Of a stretch of DNA of 64,000 bases, positions 16,681-26,515 are shown piece by piece; position 1 is the stretch's first letter; each line of letters opens with the position of its first letter. The notes below the pieces were generated by a model. The model did no database searches. It was not told the DNA's origin and saw only the letters and a list, made by a program, of their open reading frames with translations. This DNA is from Planctomycetia bacterium. Lineage in GTDB: Bacteria; Planctomycetota; Phycisphaerae; UBA1845; UTPLA1. Both the position numbers and the translations under genes were made by a program. The stretch spans positions 634,453 through 698,452 of the forward strand of contig JABTTW010000002.1 in the NCBI GenBank assembly GCA_015075745.1, in the 5' to 3' direction.

Positions 16681-18090
16681 ATGAACCTCGACGACACGAT
16701 TGTGGCCATCAGTTCGCCGCCGGGAGCGGGTTGGAGGGGGATTGTCCGGCTATCGGGCGATCGGGCTCTTGAGATCGCATCCGAGCATTTCTCATCTGCC
16801 GATCGAAGGCTGATCGCGGCGGCGGAGGGCGGCGAGGTGCTGTGCGGCCGTATCCTCGTCGACGGATCGGAGTTGCCCGGCCACGTTCATGTCTTCCGCG
16901 CACCTCGCAGCTACACCTGTCAGGATATGGCGGAGTTTCATTTACTTGGCGCTCCATCTGTCCTGGGAATGTTGGTCGAATCGTGCCTTCGCGATGGAGC
17001 CCGCCTTGCGGAGCCGGGTGAGTTCACCGCGCGAGCTTTCCTCGCAGGAGCGATGGACTTGTCGCAGGTTCACGGCGTCGCGGGAATGATCGCGGCACGT
17101 TCGGATCGGCAGTTGCGCGCGGCGTCGCGACTGCTGCACGGTGAACTGGCCCGCACGGCGGCGCAGGCGCGCGAGGAGATCGCCGATCTTCTCTCGCTTG
17201 TTGAAGGGGCACTTGATTTTGCGGAGGAACCCATCGAGTTCATCACCGCCGAGGCCCTTTGCGAACGGCTCAACGGGGTCGTTGCGAGGCTGGAGGCCAC
17301 CGCCGCTTCCGGGCTGCGCATGGAGCGGTGGGATCGCCTTCCGCTTGTGTGCCTCGCCGGACCGCCCAACGCGGGCAAGTCGAGCCTATTGAATCAACTG
17401 ACCGGTATTGACCGCGTCATCTGTACGCCAACCGCCGGGACGACCCGGGACGTGGTCAGCGCGCCGATGACGATCGATGATTTGGAGTGTCTTCTGGTTG
17501 ACACCGCAGGGCTGGGCGTTCCGCGCGATGGATTGGATATGACGGCGCAGCTTGCGGCGCGGAAGGCCATGGCATCCGCCGATCTTGTGCTGATGGTCCT
17601 GGACGGCTCCGCGCTTGACGAGAATGTGAGCCCTGAGAGCTTGGCAGGGCTGTTCGCTCTTGCTAAGCCTACGGAAGTGGGATCGACGCCGTGCATTCGC
17701 GTCATCAATAAGTCCGATCTACTGGCTCATAAGCATGAGATTCGCGATGCCGCGGCGGCCGCCGACGTCCTGCTGATCAGTGCGCTGACGGGCGATGGTT
17801 GTCGCGCCTTATGTCAGCGAATCAGCGCGACACTAAGCGACCGTGAGGTGGACACCCATGAGGACGCCATCGCCCTGATGGCTCAGCATCGTGAGGCCCT
17901 GGAGCAGGCCCTCGAATCCGCTCGACGGGCGATCGAGCTTGCCGGACAATCGCGGGGCTCGCTGGGCAACGCAGACCTTGTCGCGGCCGAGCTTCACATT
18001 TCGGCCAATGCCCTCGCGGCGCTTGTGGGCCAAGAGGACACGGAATCGCTGCTGGGTCGCGTGTTCGCCCGGTTTTGCGTGGGGAAGTGA
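16681..18090 (+). CDS. mnmE: tRNA modification GTPase MnmE
   Basis: The protein has 469 residues. MnmE works with MnmG to modify the wobble uridine of certain tRNAs. The N-terminal tetrahydrofolate-binding part (DDTIVAISSPPGAGWRGIVR) is followed by a helical domain and an inserted GTPase. G-domain motifs are GPPNAGKSS, TTRDV, DTAGLG and NKSD. The C-terminal catalytic Cys is present as FCVGK, in place of the more common CIGK. It lies 10 bp after the thioesterase gene and is followed 45 bp later by a HAD gene, so the four genes probably form an operon. Confidence 0.93.
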   Translation: MNLDDTIVAISSPPGAGWRGIVRLSGDRALEIASEHFSSADRRLIAAAEGGEVLCGRILVDGSELPGHVHVFRAPRSYTCQDMAEFHLLGAPSVLGMLVESCLRDGARLAEPGEFTARAFLAGAMDLSQVHGVAGMIAARSDRQLRAASRLLHGELARTAAQAREEIADLLSLVEGALDFAEEPIEFITAEALCERLNGVVARLEATAASGLRMERWDRLPLVCLAGPPNAGKSSLLNQLTGIDRVICTPTAGTTRDVVSAPMTIDDLECLLVDTAGLGVPRDGLDMTAQLAARKAMASADLVLMVLDGSALDENVSPESLAGLFALAKPTEVGSTPCIRVINKSDLLAHKHEIRDAAAAADVLLISALTGDGCRALCQRISATLSDREVDTHEDAIALMAQHREALEQALESARRAIELAGQSRGSLGNADLVAAELHISANALAALVGQEDTESLLGRVFARFCVGK

Positions 18091-18135
18091 ACGCATGACA
18101 TATCCGCTATCATGCCGGGCGAAGAGGTGAGGCGC

Positions 18136-18819
18136 ATGGAACTCGACGGGATTTTTTTGGATTTCTACGGTACGCTGACCGCCGGCGACCGGCATGCGGT
18201 CGAGTCCGTCTGTGCGAACATCGTGCAGGACGCCGGGCTCTCCATCAGCGCCTATGAATTGAGCGTTACATGGGGCGAGCGGTTTCTCAATTCGCTGGAC
18301 TTCGCCTCGGGTAAGAACTTCAAGACGCTCTTCGATCTGGAGATTCAAACGCTGAGCGACACCATGCAGGCACTGGGGACAGAGGTCCACGCGCCAACCT
18401 ATGCCCGTCAACTCAAGGATTATTGGGAGAACCCCCCGCTTCAGCCGGAGGTGCGACAGTTTCTTGACGCGGTGCGGTACCCCGTCTGCATCGTGTCCAA
18501 TGCCGATCGCGAGGACATCATCGAGGCGCTGGGCAGGCACGGCGTCCGCGTCGATTGTGTTGTCACGTCGGAGGATGCGCGATCTTACAAGCCGAACCGG
18601 GAGATTTTCGAACTGGCCCTTTCTGAGACCGGTTGGCGGCGCGACCGTGTTATCCATGTCGGCGACTCGCTGCACAGCGACATCGGCGGCGCGATTATCG
18701 CAGGCATCCGAAACGGCTGGCTGAATCGGGCGCATCGCATCCACGACATCGGCACGCACCAGCCCGACAACGAATTCGAGGATCTCATGGGTCTCTTGCG
18801 ATTGATTCAGCGAGACTGA
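18136..18819 (+). CDS. HAD-superfamily hydrolase
   Basis: The protein has 227 residues from ATG 18136, chosen for GAGGTGAGG just upstream; the frame also begins at 18112. HAD motif I reads LDFYGTLTAGD, with the nucleophile Asp followed by Tyr at the +2 place, as in haloacid-dehalogenase-like members. Motif II is VSNADRE, motif III SYKPNREIF, and motif IV HVGDSLHSDIGGA. These together mark a C1-cap HAD phosphatase or dehalogenase. The substrate cannot be read. The last 13 bp overlap the 3' end of the convergent TPR gene. Confidence 0.85.
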   Translation: MELDGIFLDFYGTLTAGDRHAVESVCANIVQDAGLSISAYELSVTWGERFLNSLDFASGKNFKTLFDLEIQTLSDTMQALGTEVHAPTYARQLKDYWENPPLQPEVRQFLDAVRYPVCIVSNADREDIIEALGRHGVRVDCVVTSEDARSYKPNREIFELALSETGWRRDRVIHVGDSLHSDIGGAIIAGIRNGWLNRAHRIHDIGTHQPDNEFEDLMGLLRLIQRD

Positions 18820-20849
18820 CCGGATGGCTTATTGACGCCGCCGAGCCTCATTAACAGGCGATTCAGATTTGCCTTCGCTTCGGGGTGGGATGGGTTCGTT
18901 CGCAGGGCTGCCCGATACTGTTCGATGGCCTCATCCACCAGGCCGGTGCGGACGAGAATATTCGCGAGATTGACCCGGGCATCGGGGAAATCTGGATCGA
19001 TTCGAATCGCCGTGCGGTATTCAATTGCGGCCTCATCGTCCTTGCGCGTCGCCTCGAGGGATATGGCGAGATTGTAGTGTGCGTCGCGCAGGTCGGGGTT
19101 CAATCTGATTGCCGTTCGAAACTGCTCGATTGCGGCGGCGTGGTCGCCACGACGGGCGAGGACCGCACCAAGATTGACGTTTGCCCGGGGATAGTCCTGG
19201 CGCAGCTCCGTCACTTTGCGGAATGCCGCGAGCGCATCATCGGAACGGCCGGCTCTCAGGTAAACGTTTCCCATTTCATAGTAGGACAAGGCGTCGTTCG
19301 GGTTGACGGCGATCGCCCTGGTGTAGACATCGAGCGCATCCGCGTCACGCTGAAGCATCTGGAAGGAGTTCCCCATGTTGAAGAGCGCCTTGGTGTACGC
19401 GGGGTTCAACTCGAGACAGGTTCGGAAGGCTTCGATTGCCTCCGCGTGATTGCCCACGAGGCCCTCGGAGCAGCCCAGGTTGTAGTGAGCGAGGTAGGAT
19501 GTGGGGACGACGCGAGTGCCGTGCCGCCAGAGTGTCACCCGGTCACGCCAGACTTCACATTGTTGCCAGGTGAGCGTCGACCACCAGGCGAGTAGGACGG
19601 CGATTGGAAGGGCCATTGCCGCCTGCCTGAGCTGTAACCGCTTGCCAATTAGGAACTTCCAGACACCGCCGACGAGGCCCAGGGCGAGGACAAGACCGGG
19701 GAGATAGCTGTAGCGGTCGGCGACCTCCTGTCGGCCGCTCTGGAAGATGCCCAGAACGGGAAGCAGAAGCACGGTGTAGCAAATGGCAACAGCCAGCAGG
19801 CCCGGGTACTTTTTTCGAAAACTGATCACCAGTGCCGCGATGACGACAACGATGGATGCACTCAAGACGTACTTGAGCGACGCGAGATCGACGGGCAACC
19901 TCAATTCGTAGAACGGCGCAAGTTGCAGCGGCCAGAGCGACTTGTAGAGATAGAACACCAGTCCGTAGCAGGCGACTGCCGCGCGCTCTGCGACATTGAG
20001 ATAGACGAGGTCGATCGCAGCTCCGACGTCGCGCTGCGCTTCAATCGCGACGACGCCCGTGACGAGGGCCGCCGCGAAGTACGGCAGTTTCTCAAGGATC
20101 ACGCGCCGTGCGTTAGGGCTGGACCAGCCGCGGTCCCAGCCGATTCGCCGAAGTGGGTACCAGTCGATGACGAGCAATATGATGGGAAGCGTGACGCCCA
20201 TGGCGCGACTCAGCAGTGACGCCACATAGACCACGAAGGCGCCGGCGAGCCACGCGCGACGTCGATCAGTGGCTTCGCATTGCCGGGCTCGCAGATACAT
20301 CCACAAGCAGGCCAGGAGCAGGCACGAGCTCAGCACGTCGCGGCGCTCGGTGATCCAGGCCACGGACTCCACCCGCAGCGGGTGCAGGGCGAAGAGCAGG
20401 CCGGCGGCGGCAGCTCCGATGCTGATTGCCATGCCGCCGGTCGTTGGAGATGTAAGGCCTTTGAAAATCATCCTCGCAATTAGAAACACGAGCGCGGCGC
20501 TCAGGCTGTGCAGGATGAGATTCGTCGTGTGGTAGCCGCGCGGGTTCATTCCCCACAGGGCATGGTCCGCGGCCAGCGACACCCAGGTAAGCGGCTGGTA
20601 GTGGCCCATGTGAAAGGTCGTGAACATCCATCGCAGATTCTCGGCACCGAAGCCGCGATAGTGATCGTTGCGGAGGATCATCTCGTCGTCGTCGTAGTTG
20701 AAGTCGTTGTCGAGGGATGGAAGGAAGACGACAAACGTGATCAGGGCAACGGCGGCGGCGATCAGGATTGGGGCGCGATCAGGCGATGGCGGCGCCTGCG
20801 GCGGCGCTGGCTTCGGAGCAGTCGCCTCGATTCTTCGGCGCCTGCTCAA
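18807..20849 (-). CDS. TPR-containing GT-C-like membrane glycosyltransferase
   Basis: This 680-residue protein has about ten hydrophobic segments between residues 30 and 430, then six TPR units from about 460 to 670 (NLGCSEGLVGNHAEAIEAFR and repeats). The luminal first loop has an acidic motif (NDFNYDDDEMILRND) and MGHYQPLTWVSL, resembling the TMTC / O-mannosyl-transferase-like GT-C group. It would use a lipid-linked sugar outside the inner membrane, an inference from the family. Its start overlaps the stop of the ABC ATPase gene (ATGA), so the two are co-translated. The 3' end overlaps the HAD gene. Confidence 0.75.
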   Translation of the reverse strand: MSRRRRIEATAPKPAPPQAPPSPDRAPILIAAAVALITFVVFLPSLDNDFNYDDDEMILRNDHYRGFGAENLRWMFTTFHMGHYQPLTWVSLAADHALWGMNPRGYHTTNLILHSLSAALVFLIARMIFKGLTSPTTGGMAISIGAAAAGLLFALHPLRVESVAWITERRDVLSSCLLLACLWMYLRARQCEATDRRRAWLAGAFVVYVASLLSRAMGVTLPIILLVIDWYPLRRIGWDRGWSSPNARRVILEKLPYFAAALVTGVVAIEAQRDVGAAIDLVYLNVAERAAVACYGLVFYLYKSLWPLQLAPFYELRLPVDLASLKYVLSASIVVVIAALVISFRKKYPGLLAVAICYTVLLLPVLGIFQSGRQEVADRYSYLPGLVLALGLVGGVWKFLIGKRLQLRQAAMALPIAVLLAWWSTLTWQQCEVWRDRVTLWRHGTRVVPTSYLAHYNLGCSEGLVGNHAEAIEAFRTCLELNPAYTKALFNMGNSFQMLQRDADALDVYTRAIAVNPNDALSYYEMGNVYLRAGRSDDALAAFRKVTELRQDYPRANVNLGAVLARRGDHAAAIEQFRTAIRLNPDLRDAHYNLAISLEATRKDDEAAIEYRTAIRIDPDFPDARVNLANILVRTGLVDEAIEQYRAALRTNPSHPEAKANLNRLLMRLGGVNKPSGQSR

Positions 20850-21589
20850 GACTCCGCCTCCGCGAGCAACTCTCGGGTGCTGGCATGGCGGGGCGAGTCA
20901 AACACCTCGCCGGGCGGGCCGCTCTCGATCACCCGACCGCCAACCAAGACGTGAACCACATGCGCGGTCCGGCGGGCAAATCCCATGGCGTGGCTGACAA
21001 CAATCATCGTCTGGCCTGCCTGGGAGAGATCAGTCATGACGGAGAGCACTTCGGCCGTCATTCGCGGATCGAGGGAGCTGGTCGGCTCGTCAAAGAGAAT
21101 CGCCGCCGGTTCATTCGCCAGCGCTCGGGCAATGGCGACGCGCTGCTGCTGACCGCCAGAGAGCGTTGCCGGCCGGGCGTCGAGCTTGTCCTTCAACCCC
21201 ACGCGCTCCAGGAGTGCGCGGGCCCGAGCCGCGGCCTCATCGCGCGACAAGCCCAGTGCGTGGATGGGGCCGGTCATGACGTTTTGCAGGGCGGAATAAT
21301 GCGGGAACAGGTTGAACTGCTGGAACACCATTCCGACGCGACGACGGAGTTGCAGGTGCAACTTGTGATCGTCGCCATTTGAAAGGCCGGGCCGCAGGGT
21401 CAGGTCGCCGACCTTGATATGGCCCTGATCGAACTTTTCCAGCGCGTTGATGCAACGCAATAACGTACTCTTGCCGCCACCCGATTCACCAATGATAACC
21501 GCGGTCTGACCGCGCTCTACGGTGAGCGTGACACCGCGAAGAATCGGCGACTGCCCGAATCGCTTGTGGACGCCTTCTATGTGAATCAT
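20846..21589 (-). CDS. Polar amino-acid ABC transporter ATP-binding protein (GlnQ-like)
   Basis: The protein has 247 residues from ATG 21589, chosen for GAGG seven bases upstream. Walker A is GESGGGKST, the Q-loop lies in VFQQFNLFPHYSAL, the signature is LSGGQQQRVAIARAL, Walker B is AILFDEPTSSLDP, and the H-loop is VVSHAM. MVFQQFNLFPH is typical of the amino-acid uptake subfamily. It powers uptake together with the fused binding-protein/permease encoded just upstream, and its stop overlaps the TPR gene. In this family the dimer sits on the inner face of the membrane. Confidence 0.92.
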   Translation of the reverse strand: MIHIEGVHKRFGQSPILRGVTLTVERGQTAVIIGESGGGKSTLLRCINALEKFDQGHIKVGDLTLRPGLSNGDDHKLHLQLRRRVGMVFQQFNLFPHYSALQNVMTGPIHALGLSRDEAAARARALLERVGLKDKLDARPATLSGGQQQRVAIARALANEPAAILFDEPTSSLDPRMTAEVLSVMTDLSQAGQTMIVVSHAMGFARRTAHVVHVLVGGRVIESGPPGEVFDSPRHASTRELLAEAES

Positions 21590-21649
21590 CGACAACCTCA
21601 AAGCGCAAGGCCGATCGGATCGGGATTATTCCGCGTCGCCAACCGTCGC

Positions 21650-23203
21650 TTAACCGACGGAAACGTGCTTTCTCTCGCCACTCAGGGCCGCCTCGGCGCG
21701 CCGCGCCACGAGCGAGAGCGGGTAGCTCATCGCCAAATAGAGCAGGGCCGTCATGGCGGCGACTTCGAGAATCGCCGTCGTGTTGTTTGCGAGCATGTTG
21801 TACTGCTTGGTCAATTCGACGACCGCGATCACCGAGCAGATTGACGTATCCTTGAACAGGGCGATGAAATCGTTGGTCACCGGCGGGATGACGATCCGCA
21901 CGGCCTGCGGAACGATAATGCGGCGAAGGGCCGTGCCGCGCGTCAATCCCAGTGCCAGTGCCGCTTCCATCTGCCCGCGCGGGATGGCCTGCAGGCCGGC
22001 TCGATATATTTCCGCCTCGTAGGCCGAGTAATTAATCGCCAAACCAGCGATCGCGGCCATGACCGGATTGAAGCTGATGTGCAAGAACTTGGGCAGCAGA
22101 AAATAGATGACGTACAACTGCAGTATAACGGGCGTGCCGCGCAGGACTTCGACGTAAATCGCGAGCGGGGCTCGCAGAATCGCCGGCCCATAGAGGCGGC
22201 CGAGGGCAACGAGCAGGCCGATCACGATGGCAATGGGCATGGATGCCACGGAAAGGAGCAAAGTCATGCCCGCAGCTTTCCCGAGAATCGGCCCGTATTG
22301 ACGCACCGCGGCGAGACCACGATGGCCGCGATGCTCGGTCGTGTCGAGCGTTGCCGTCGCCAGCCCTGCCTGGGTGTTGTTCCACAGGCCGTACTTATCA
22401 TAGACCTGCTCGAGCCTGCCGTCTGTTATGAGATCAGCCAGCGCGCCATTGAGCGCTTCGGCCAGCCGGACCTCGCCCTTTCGAACGTACATGACGTAGT
22501 AACCGCGACCGACCGGTTCACCGATGAACTTGAGCCCGCGGGCTTGCGGAAGGGTTCGATAGAAGACGGCAATGGGCAAATCCTGAAACGTGGCGTCATG
22601 CACGCCTGCGGCGACCTGCATCATCGCATTGGTATTGCCGTCGTATTCAACGAGTTTCACCCGGTCGGAACAATGCTCGCGCAGGTACAGGGCCGGGGCC
22701 GATCCGCCGAGCACACTGACGTTGTATCGCCTGCCGGCCCCCGCACCGCACAAGTCGTCAACCGAACGAAACCGCGTCTCGCTCTCGCGACCCATGAGCT
22801 GCAACTGATAGATGTAGTACGGCCGCGTGGATGTCATCCGCTCGGCGCGGCCGGGCGTCCACTCGTATCCGTTGAGGACGACGTCGATCGCGCGGTTTTC
22901 GAGAAACTCAGGAAGCGTGGTCCAGTCCGCCTGGTAGAACTTTGGACGCACGCCCAGCTCCGCGGCGAGCAACGCGGCCAAATCAACCTCAAAGCCCCGG
23001 AGCACCCTGGGATGGTCCGGGTCGGGGAAGACAAACGGCCCGCCGCCTTCCTGATCCGCGCCCCAGACAAGTTCGCCGCGATCGCGAATGCGGTCCAAGC
23101 CATCCATCGCGTGCGATGATTCGACTGCGAGCGACGGTGGTAGTCCGATGCACAGAGTGATCCACACGGCGCGCACCCGTCGAGCGACGGCGCGCTGCCT
23201 CAT
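21650..23203 (-). CDS. Fused amino-acid ABC transporter substrate-binding and permease protein
   Basis: The protein has 517 residues from ATG 23203; a longer frame reaches 23293 but adds a basic tail without family similarity. After a hydrophobic N-terminus (VWITLCIGLPPSLAV) comes a periplasmic binding domain of family 3 (residues about 45-275; RDRGELVWGADQEGG). From about 295 to 500 a permease domain follows (EVLRGTPVILQLYVIYFLLP and the EAA-like LGLTRGTALRRIIVPQAVRI). Both functions in one chain are known from other bacteria. The ATPase gene lies 60 bp downstream. The gene is divergent from the next one. Confidence 0.88.
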   Translation of the reverse strand: MRQRAVARRVRAVWITLCIGLPPSLAVESSHAMDGLDRIRDRGELVWGADQEGGGPFVFPDPDHPRVLRGFEVDLAALLAAELGVRPKFYQADWTTLPEFLENRAIDVVLNGYEWTPGRAERMTSTRPYYIYQLQLMGRESETRFRSVDDLCGAGAGRRYNVSVLGGSAPALYLREHCSDRVKLVEYDGNTNAMMQVAAGVHDATFQDLPIAVFYRTLPQARGLKFIGEPVGRGYYVMYVRKGEVRLAEALNGALADLITDGRLEQVYDKYGLWNNTQAGLATATLDTTEHRGHRGLAAVRQYGPILGKAAGMTLLLSVASMPIAIVIGLLVALGRLYGPAILRAPLAIYVEVLRGTPVILQLYVIYFLLPKFLHISFNPVMAAIAGLAINYSAYEAEIYRAGLQAIPRGQMEAALALGLTRGTALRRIIVPQAVRIVIPPVTNDFIALFKDTSICSVIAVVELTKQYNMLANNTTAILEVAAMTALLYLAMSYPLSLVARRAEAALSGERKHVSVG

Positions 23204-23372
23204 GCGAAGGGCGAAGAGGGACAAGCGTTCGGGTTGCTGCAATTCAGGGCGGCCTCGAATCAAACGCAACCCGGCACGACTCCTGGGCGTCACGCCAAAG
23301 TCGCCGGGTCGGAATCAACATAGGCGAACTGCGCCGCGTTTCAAGCAGGAACTTCCCCGGTAGAATCGCTAT

Positions 23373-25481
23373 TTGAGCGCATCGCGGCGGAAAATGGAAG
23401 CCGAGGACTCTCAAGCGAACATGGCCAAGACTCATGCAACTCGATCCGATGACTTGCCGAACGCAAGCAACGGCCCACTGGGAAATGGTCGATTCGGATT
23501 CTGGGCGATCTTCATCGTTGCGGGCCTCGTCCTGCTGGGTCATGTCGCCGTTTACAATTTCCTGTGCGACGACGCGTTCATATCGTTTCGTTATGCCCGG
23601 AATCTGGCGAACGGCGACGGGCTCGTGTTCAACCCCGGCCATGAGCGCGTTGAAGGCTATACCAATTTTCTGTGGGTCTTGATTCTTGCGGCGGGGAAAG
23701 TGATCGGCGCGGTTCCGGAGATTGCCGCTCGTCCGCTCTCCATCGCAGCGACGATCGTGCTCTTGTACCTCGTTCTTCGGTTCTGCCGGGACACGTCGTC
23801 GGCGGGCGTCCATCCCGCATGGCTAGCCGTGCCGGCTGGATTCTTGGCCTTGAACCGAAGCTTCGCGGTATGGGCAACCGGCGGTCTTGAGACGCGATTG
23901 TTCGAGGTGTTCATCGTCGCGGGACTGATCGCCACCGTCCGGGAGATGAATGCCGCGACCGAGAATCGGCGATTACCATCAAGCGCCCTTCTCCTTGCGC
24001 TGGGCACCTTAACTCGACCTGACGGGCTTCTGATTTCCTGCGCGATCATTGGTGTGCGACTCCTTGTGCAGGTCAGGCGGCGACTGATTCGGCTTCGGCC
24101 GATCCTGATCTGGCTGCTCGTTTACATTGGAATCGTCGGCGGGCACTATCTGTTTCGCAGGTTTTACTATGGAGACTGGCTGCCGAATACCTACTACGCA
24201 AAGGTGGACGGACAAACCTGGTGGTTTGAAGGGGCCATTTATCTCGCCACGTTTGCCTTTGAGTATGCGGCATTTCTCTGGCTACCGCTGATCGTGATCG
24301 GCGCGTGGCATCTTGCCGGAAGGGGCCGCAGCGAGATCGCGCTGCTGCTTCTCGCGGCGATCGTCCCGCACGGGGTGTACGTCGCCGCGATCGGGGGAGA
24401 TCACTTCGAGTATCGCCCGGTGGATCTCTACATCCCGCTCATTGCCGTGCTTCTGTACTTCGGCGCCGTCGCGATAAAGGGCCCGATCGCCGTACGGGCT
24501 CTTACGGCCCTCTACTGCGCGGCGACCATCCTCCTTGGAACGCTGATCCCGACACTTTCGCACCTGTCTTTTCCGAAGGACTACCGCCCCGGCTTCCCCG
24601 GACTGACACCGCGGACCGATCAATCGCGCGATCTGATCTCGCGCGGGAAGTTCCCGGGGTTCTTCCGTGTTCCGCTTTTGGGCGACTACCTGTCGGCCTA
24701 CAACGATCTGTACATCGAACTGAGCAGCCACTTCGTCGGACTGCGCCAGGAGGAACACGCGGCGTTCTTTCAGACGGTCGAGCGACAGGGCCGGCGGCTG
24801 GCGGAGCTCGTAAGCGATGGACGACTCCCGCGCAACACATATCTTGCGATCAGTTGTGTCGGGGCGATTCCCTACTACAGCGACTTGCGGGTGCTGGATC
24901 GACTGGGGCTGACCGATCGCGTCGTAGCCCGGACGCAGGCGCGCGAGACCGATTGGAAGATCATGGCCCATCAAAAAATGGCAGACCGCGAATACGTGGC
25001 CCGGGCGGGTGTGGACTTCTGGTCGTTTGATATCGTTCACCCTATTTTGCCGGCCGGACACCCGGCCCTGGAATGCGCGGCAATCCTCATGGCGCGAAGA
25101 GGGATCGCGACGCTTGCGGCAGACCTGGGTGACGGACAATACCTGCTGGTGCAGCCGATCAGACCGGCGAAGGAGATCGCATCGCGATTTCCGGGGCTCA
25201 ACCTGATACCGGCAAGCACTCTTGACGGGAGTGCGCTGGACTCGAGCAGGCGCTTTACGCCGGTGCCGCGGGAAGCGCAGTTGGGACCGCCCTACGATGC
25301 GCAGTACCTCGAACAGGGCTTCTCCATGCTGGCCATCGGTGAGAAGGATGCGGCGATGGTTCAGTTTCAACATGCGCTGGCGACGAATTCCGCCAATGAG
25401 GCGGCGGCCGACGCAATCGAAACATTAAGGCAGGAATTGGATCGCCGAAGGCAACAGAGCGACAGCGCGGCCAACGACTGA
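23373..25481 (+). CDS. GT-C membrane glycosyltransferase, AftB-like
   Basis: The protein has 702 residues from TTG 23373; ATG 23394 is an alternative. It contains about nine hydrophobic segments in the first 400 residues. The first outer loop carries DDAFISFRYARNLANGDG and ERVEGYTNFLWV, the signature of AftB-like and related GT-C enzymes that use polyprenyl-phosphate sugars. The remainder is soluble and ends in a TPR-like helix pair (AMVQFQHALATNSANEAAAD). It would act on the outer face of the inner membrane. The sugar and acceptor are unknown. The gene is divergent from the ABC permease, with a spacing of about 170 bp. Confidence 0.75.
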   Translation: MSASRRKMEAEDSQANMAKTHATRSDDLPNASNGPLGNGRFGFWAIFIVAGLVLLGHVAVYNFLCDDAFISFRYARNLANGDGLVFNPGHERVEGYTNFLWVLILAAGKVIGAVPEIAARPLSIAATIVLLYLVLRFCRDTSSAGVHPAWLAVPAGFLALNRSFAVWATGGLETRLFEVFIVAGLIATVREMNAATENRRLPSSALLLALGTLTRPDGLLISCAIIGVRLLVQVRRRLIRLRPILIWLLVYIGIVGGHYLFRRFYYGDWLPNTYYAKVDGQTWWFEGAIYLATFAFEYAAFLWLPLIVIGAWHLAGRGRSEIALLLLAAIVPHGVYVAAIGGDHFEYRPVDLYIPLIAVLLYFGAVAIKGPIAVRALTALYCAATILLGTLIPTLSHLSFPKDYRPGFPGLTPRTDQSRDLISRGKFPGFFRVPLLGDYLSAYNDLYIELSSHFVGLRQEEHAAFFQTVERQGRRLAELVSDGRLPRNTYLAISCVGAIPYYSDLRVLDRLGLTDRVVARTQARETDWKIMAHQKMADREYVARAGVDFWSFDIVHPILPAGHPALECAAILMARRGIATLAADLGDGQYLLVQPIRPAKEIASRFPGLNLIPASTLDGSALDSSRRFTPVPREAQLGPPYDAQYLEQGFSMLAIGEKDAAMVQFQHALATNSANEAAADAIETLRQELDRRRQQSDSAAND

Positions 25482-25493
25482 GCGAGCGCGCCG

Positions 25494-25823
25494 TCAGGAA
25501 GTCTTGGGCTTCTTCGGCGAATCGGCTTTGGCCGGCTTGGGGGACTCGGGGGCTGAACTTTTCGTCTCGGACTTGGCCGGCGCCGGTTTCGCGGATTCGG
25601 TCTCTGACTTCGCCTTTTCCTTGTAGCCGGCGCTGCGGTAATCGGTCTGGTAGAAGCCGGAGCCTTTGAAGAGGACGGCGCCGCCGGTGCCTATCAGCCT
25701 TCGTACCGGGCGCGCTGCGTCACAAACCGGACAGTGGCTCTTGGAAAGCGGGCGCGCCTTGATGGACTGGAAGACTTCCATCTTGGCGCCGCACTTTTTA
25801 CACTCATAGTCATATGTCGGCAT
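25494..25823 (-). CDS. FmdB-family zinc-ribbon protein
   Basis: The protein has 109 residues. The N-terminus (MPTYDYECKKCGAKMEVFQS) and a second CPVC pair form the four-Cys zinc ribbon of the FmdB regulatory family. GSGFYQTDYRS follows, also family-typical. The last 40 residues are low-complexity Lys/Pro/Ser/Ala. The exact function of the family is uncertain; it is often found near protein-quality genes. It is the last gene of the chaperone block, 36 bp after grpE, and is convergent with the GT-C gene, whose stop lies 12 bp away. Confidence 0.88.
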   Translation of the reverse strand: MPTYDYECKKCGAKMEVFQSIKARPLSKSHCPVCDAARPVRRLIGTGGAVLFKGSGFYQTDYRSAGYKEKAKSETESAKPAPAKSETKSSAPESPKPAKADSPKKPKTS

Positions 25824-25859
25824 GAAAAGGACTCCCGATGCGGATTCTCCGCCAGCATC

Positions 25860-26477
25860 TTATGCGCTGTCCGGTTCCTCGTCCGCCTTCTTCGTAGCGA
25901 CCACGACCTTGGCCGGCCGAAGCACTCGATCGTGCATCATGTAACCGCGCTGGTACTCGGCCGTCACGGTTCCGACGGGCATGTCGGACTCATAATCAGA
26001 CATCATCGCTTCATGGCGCATCGGATCGAACGGGTGCCCGACCGATTCGATCGGCTTGATGCCATGGTCGCTGAGGACCTTCGCCAGTTGATCGGCAATC
26101 AGCCTGATGCCGTCCAGCACCGAACCGTCCGCTGCGCCCGATTGAAAGCCCGCCAGGGAACGATCAAGACTATCAACGACGTGGAGAACCTCCCGTGCCA
26201 GACTCATTCCGGCGTACTTCACGGCCTCTACGTTCTGCTGATGCATGCGCTTGGAAATGTTTGCGCATTCCGCCTGGGCACGCAGCAGTTTGTCCTGAAG
26301 CTCGTCGCGCTGAGCTCTCAAAGACGCTTCCGTCTCCCCTGCCTCGGTCGACATCCTGGCTGCTGAGGCGCCGCTCCCTGCTTCGGAACTGGACTCAGCC
26401 CCGTATGGGGAGTCTCTCATCATCTCATCGTCAGTCGGCATTACAATTTTCTTCTTCTCTTCCGCCTTGAGCATCAT
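25860..26477 (-). CDS. grpE: Nucleotide exchange factor GrpE
   Basis: The protein has 205 residues. GrpE releases ADP from DnaK. The N-terminal third is acidic and disordered, then a long dimerising helix (SLRAQRDELQDKLLRAQAEC) is followed by the beta domain with EVLHVVDSLDRSLAG, ISKRMHQQ and YQRGYMMHDRVLRPAKVVV, the family signature. ATG 26441 is an alternative start with a purine-rich stretch before it. It follows dnaJ by 38 bp on the same strand. No dnaK is present in this window, so the partner is encoded elsewhere. Confidence 0.93.
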   Translation of the reverse strand: MMLKAEEKKKIVMPTDDEMMRDSPYGAESSSEAGSGASAARMSTEAGETEASLRAQRDELQDKLLRAQAECANISKRMHQQNVEAVKYAGMSLAREVLHVVDSLDRSLAGFQSGAADGSVLDGIRLIADQLAKVLSDHGIKPIESVGHPFDPMRHEAMMSDYESDMPVGTVTAEYQRGYMMHDRVLRPAKVVVATKKADEEPDSA

Positions 26478-26515
26478 TCGGTATTCTATAAGCGCCCGAG
26501 TCGACCTGCCCCCTT

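Noticed and set aside
22079..23119. 346-codon frame antisense to the ABC permease fusion
   Set aside because: The permease and binding domains are clear on the minus strand, and the antisense product has shadow composition.
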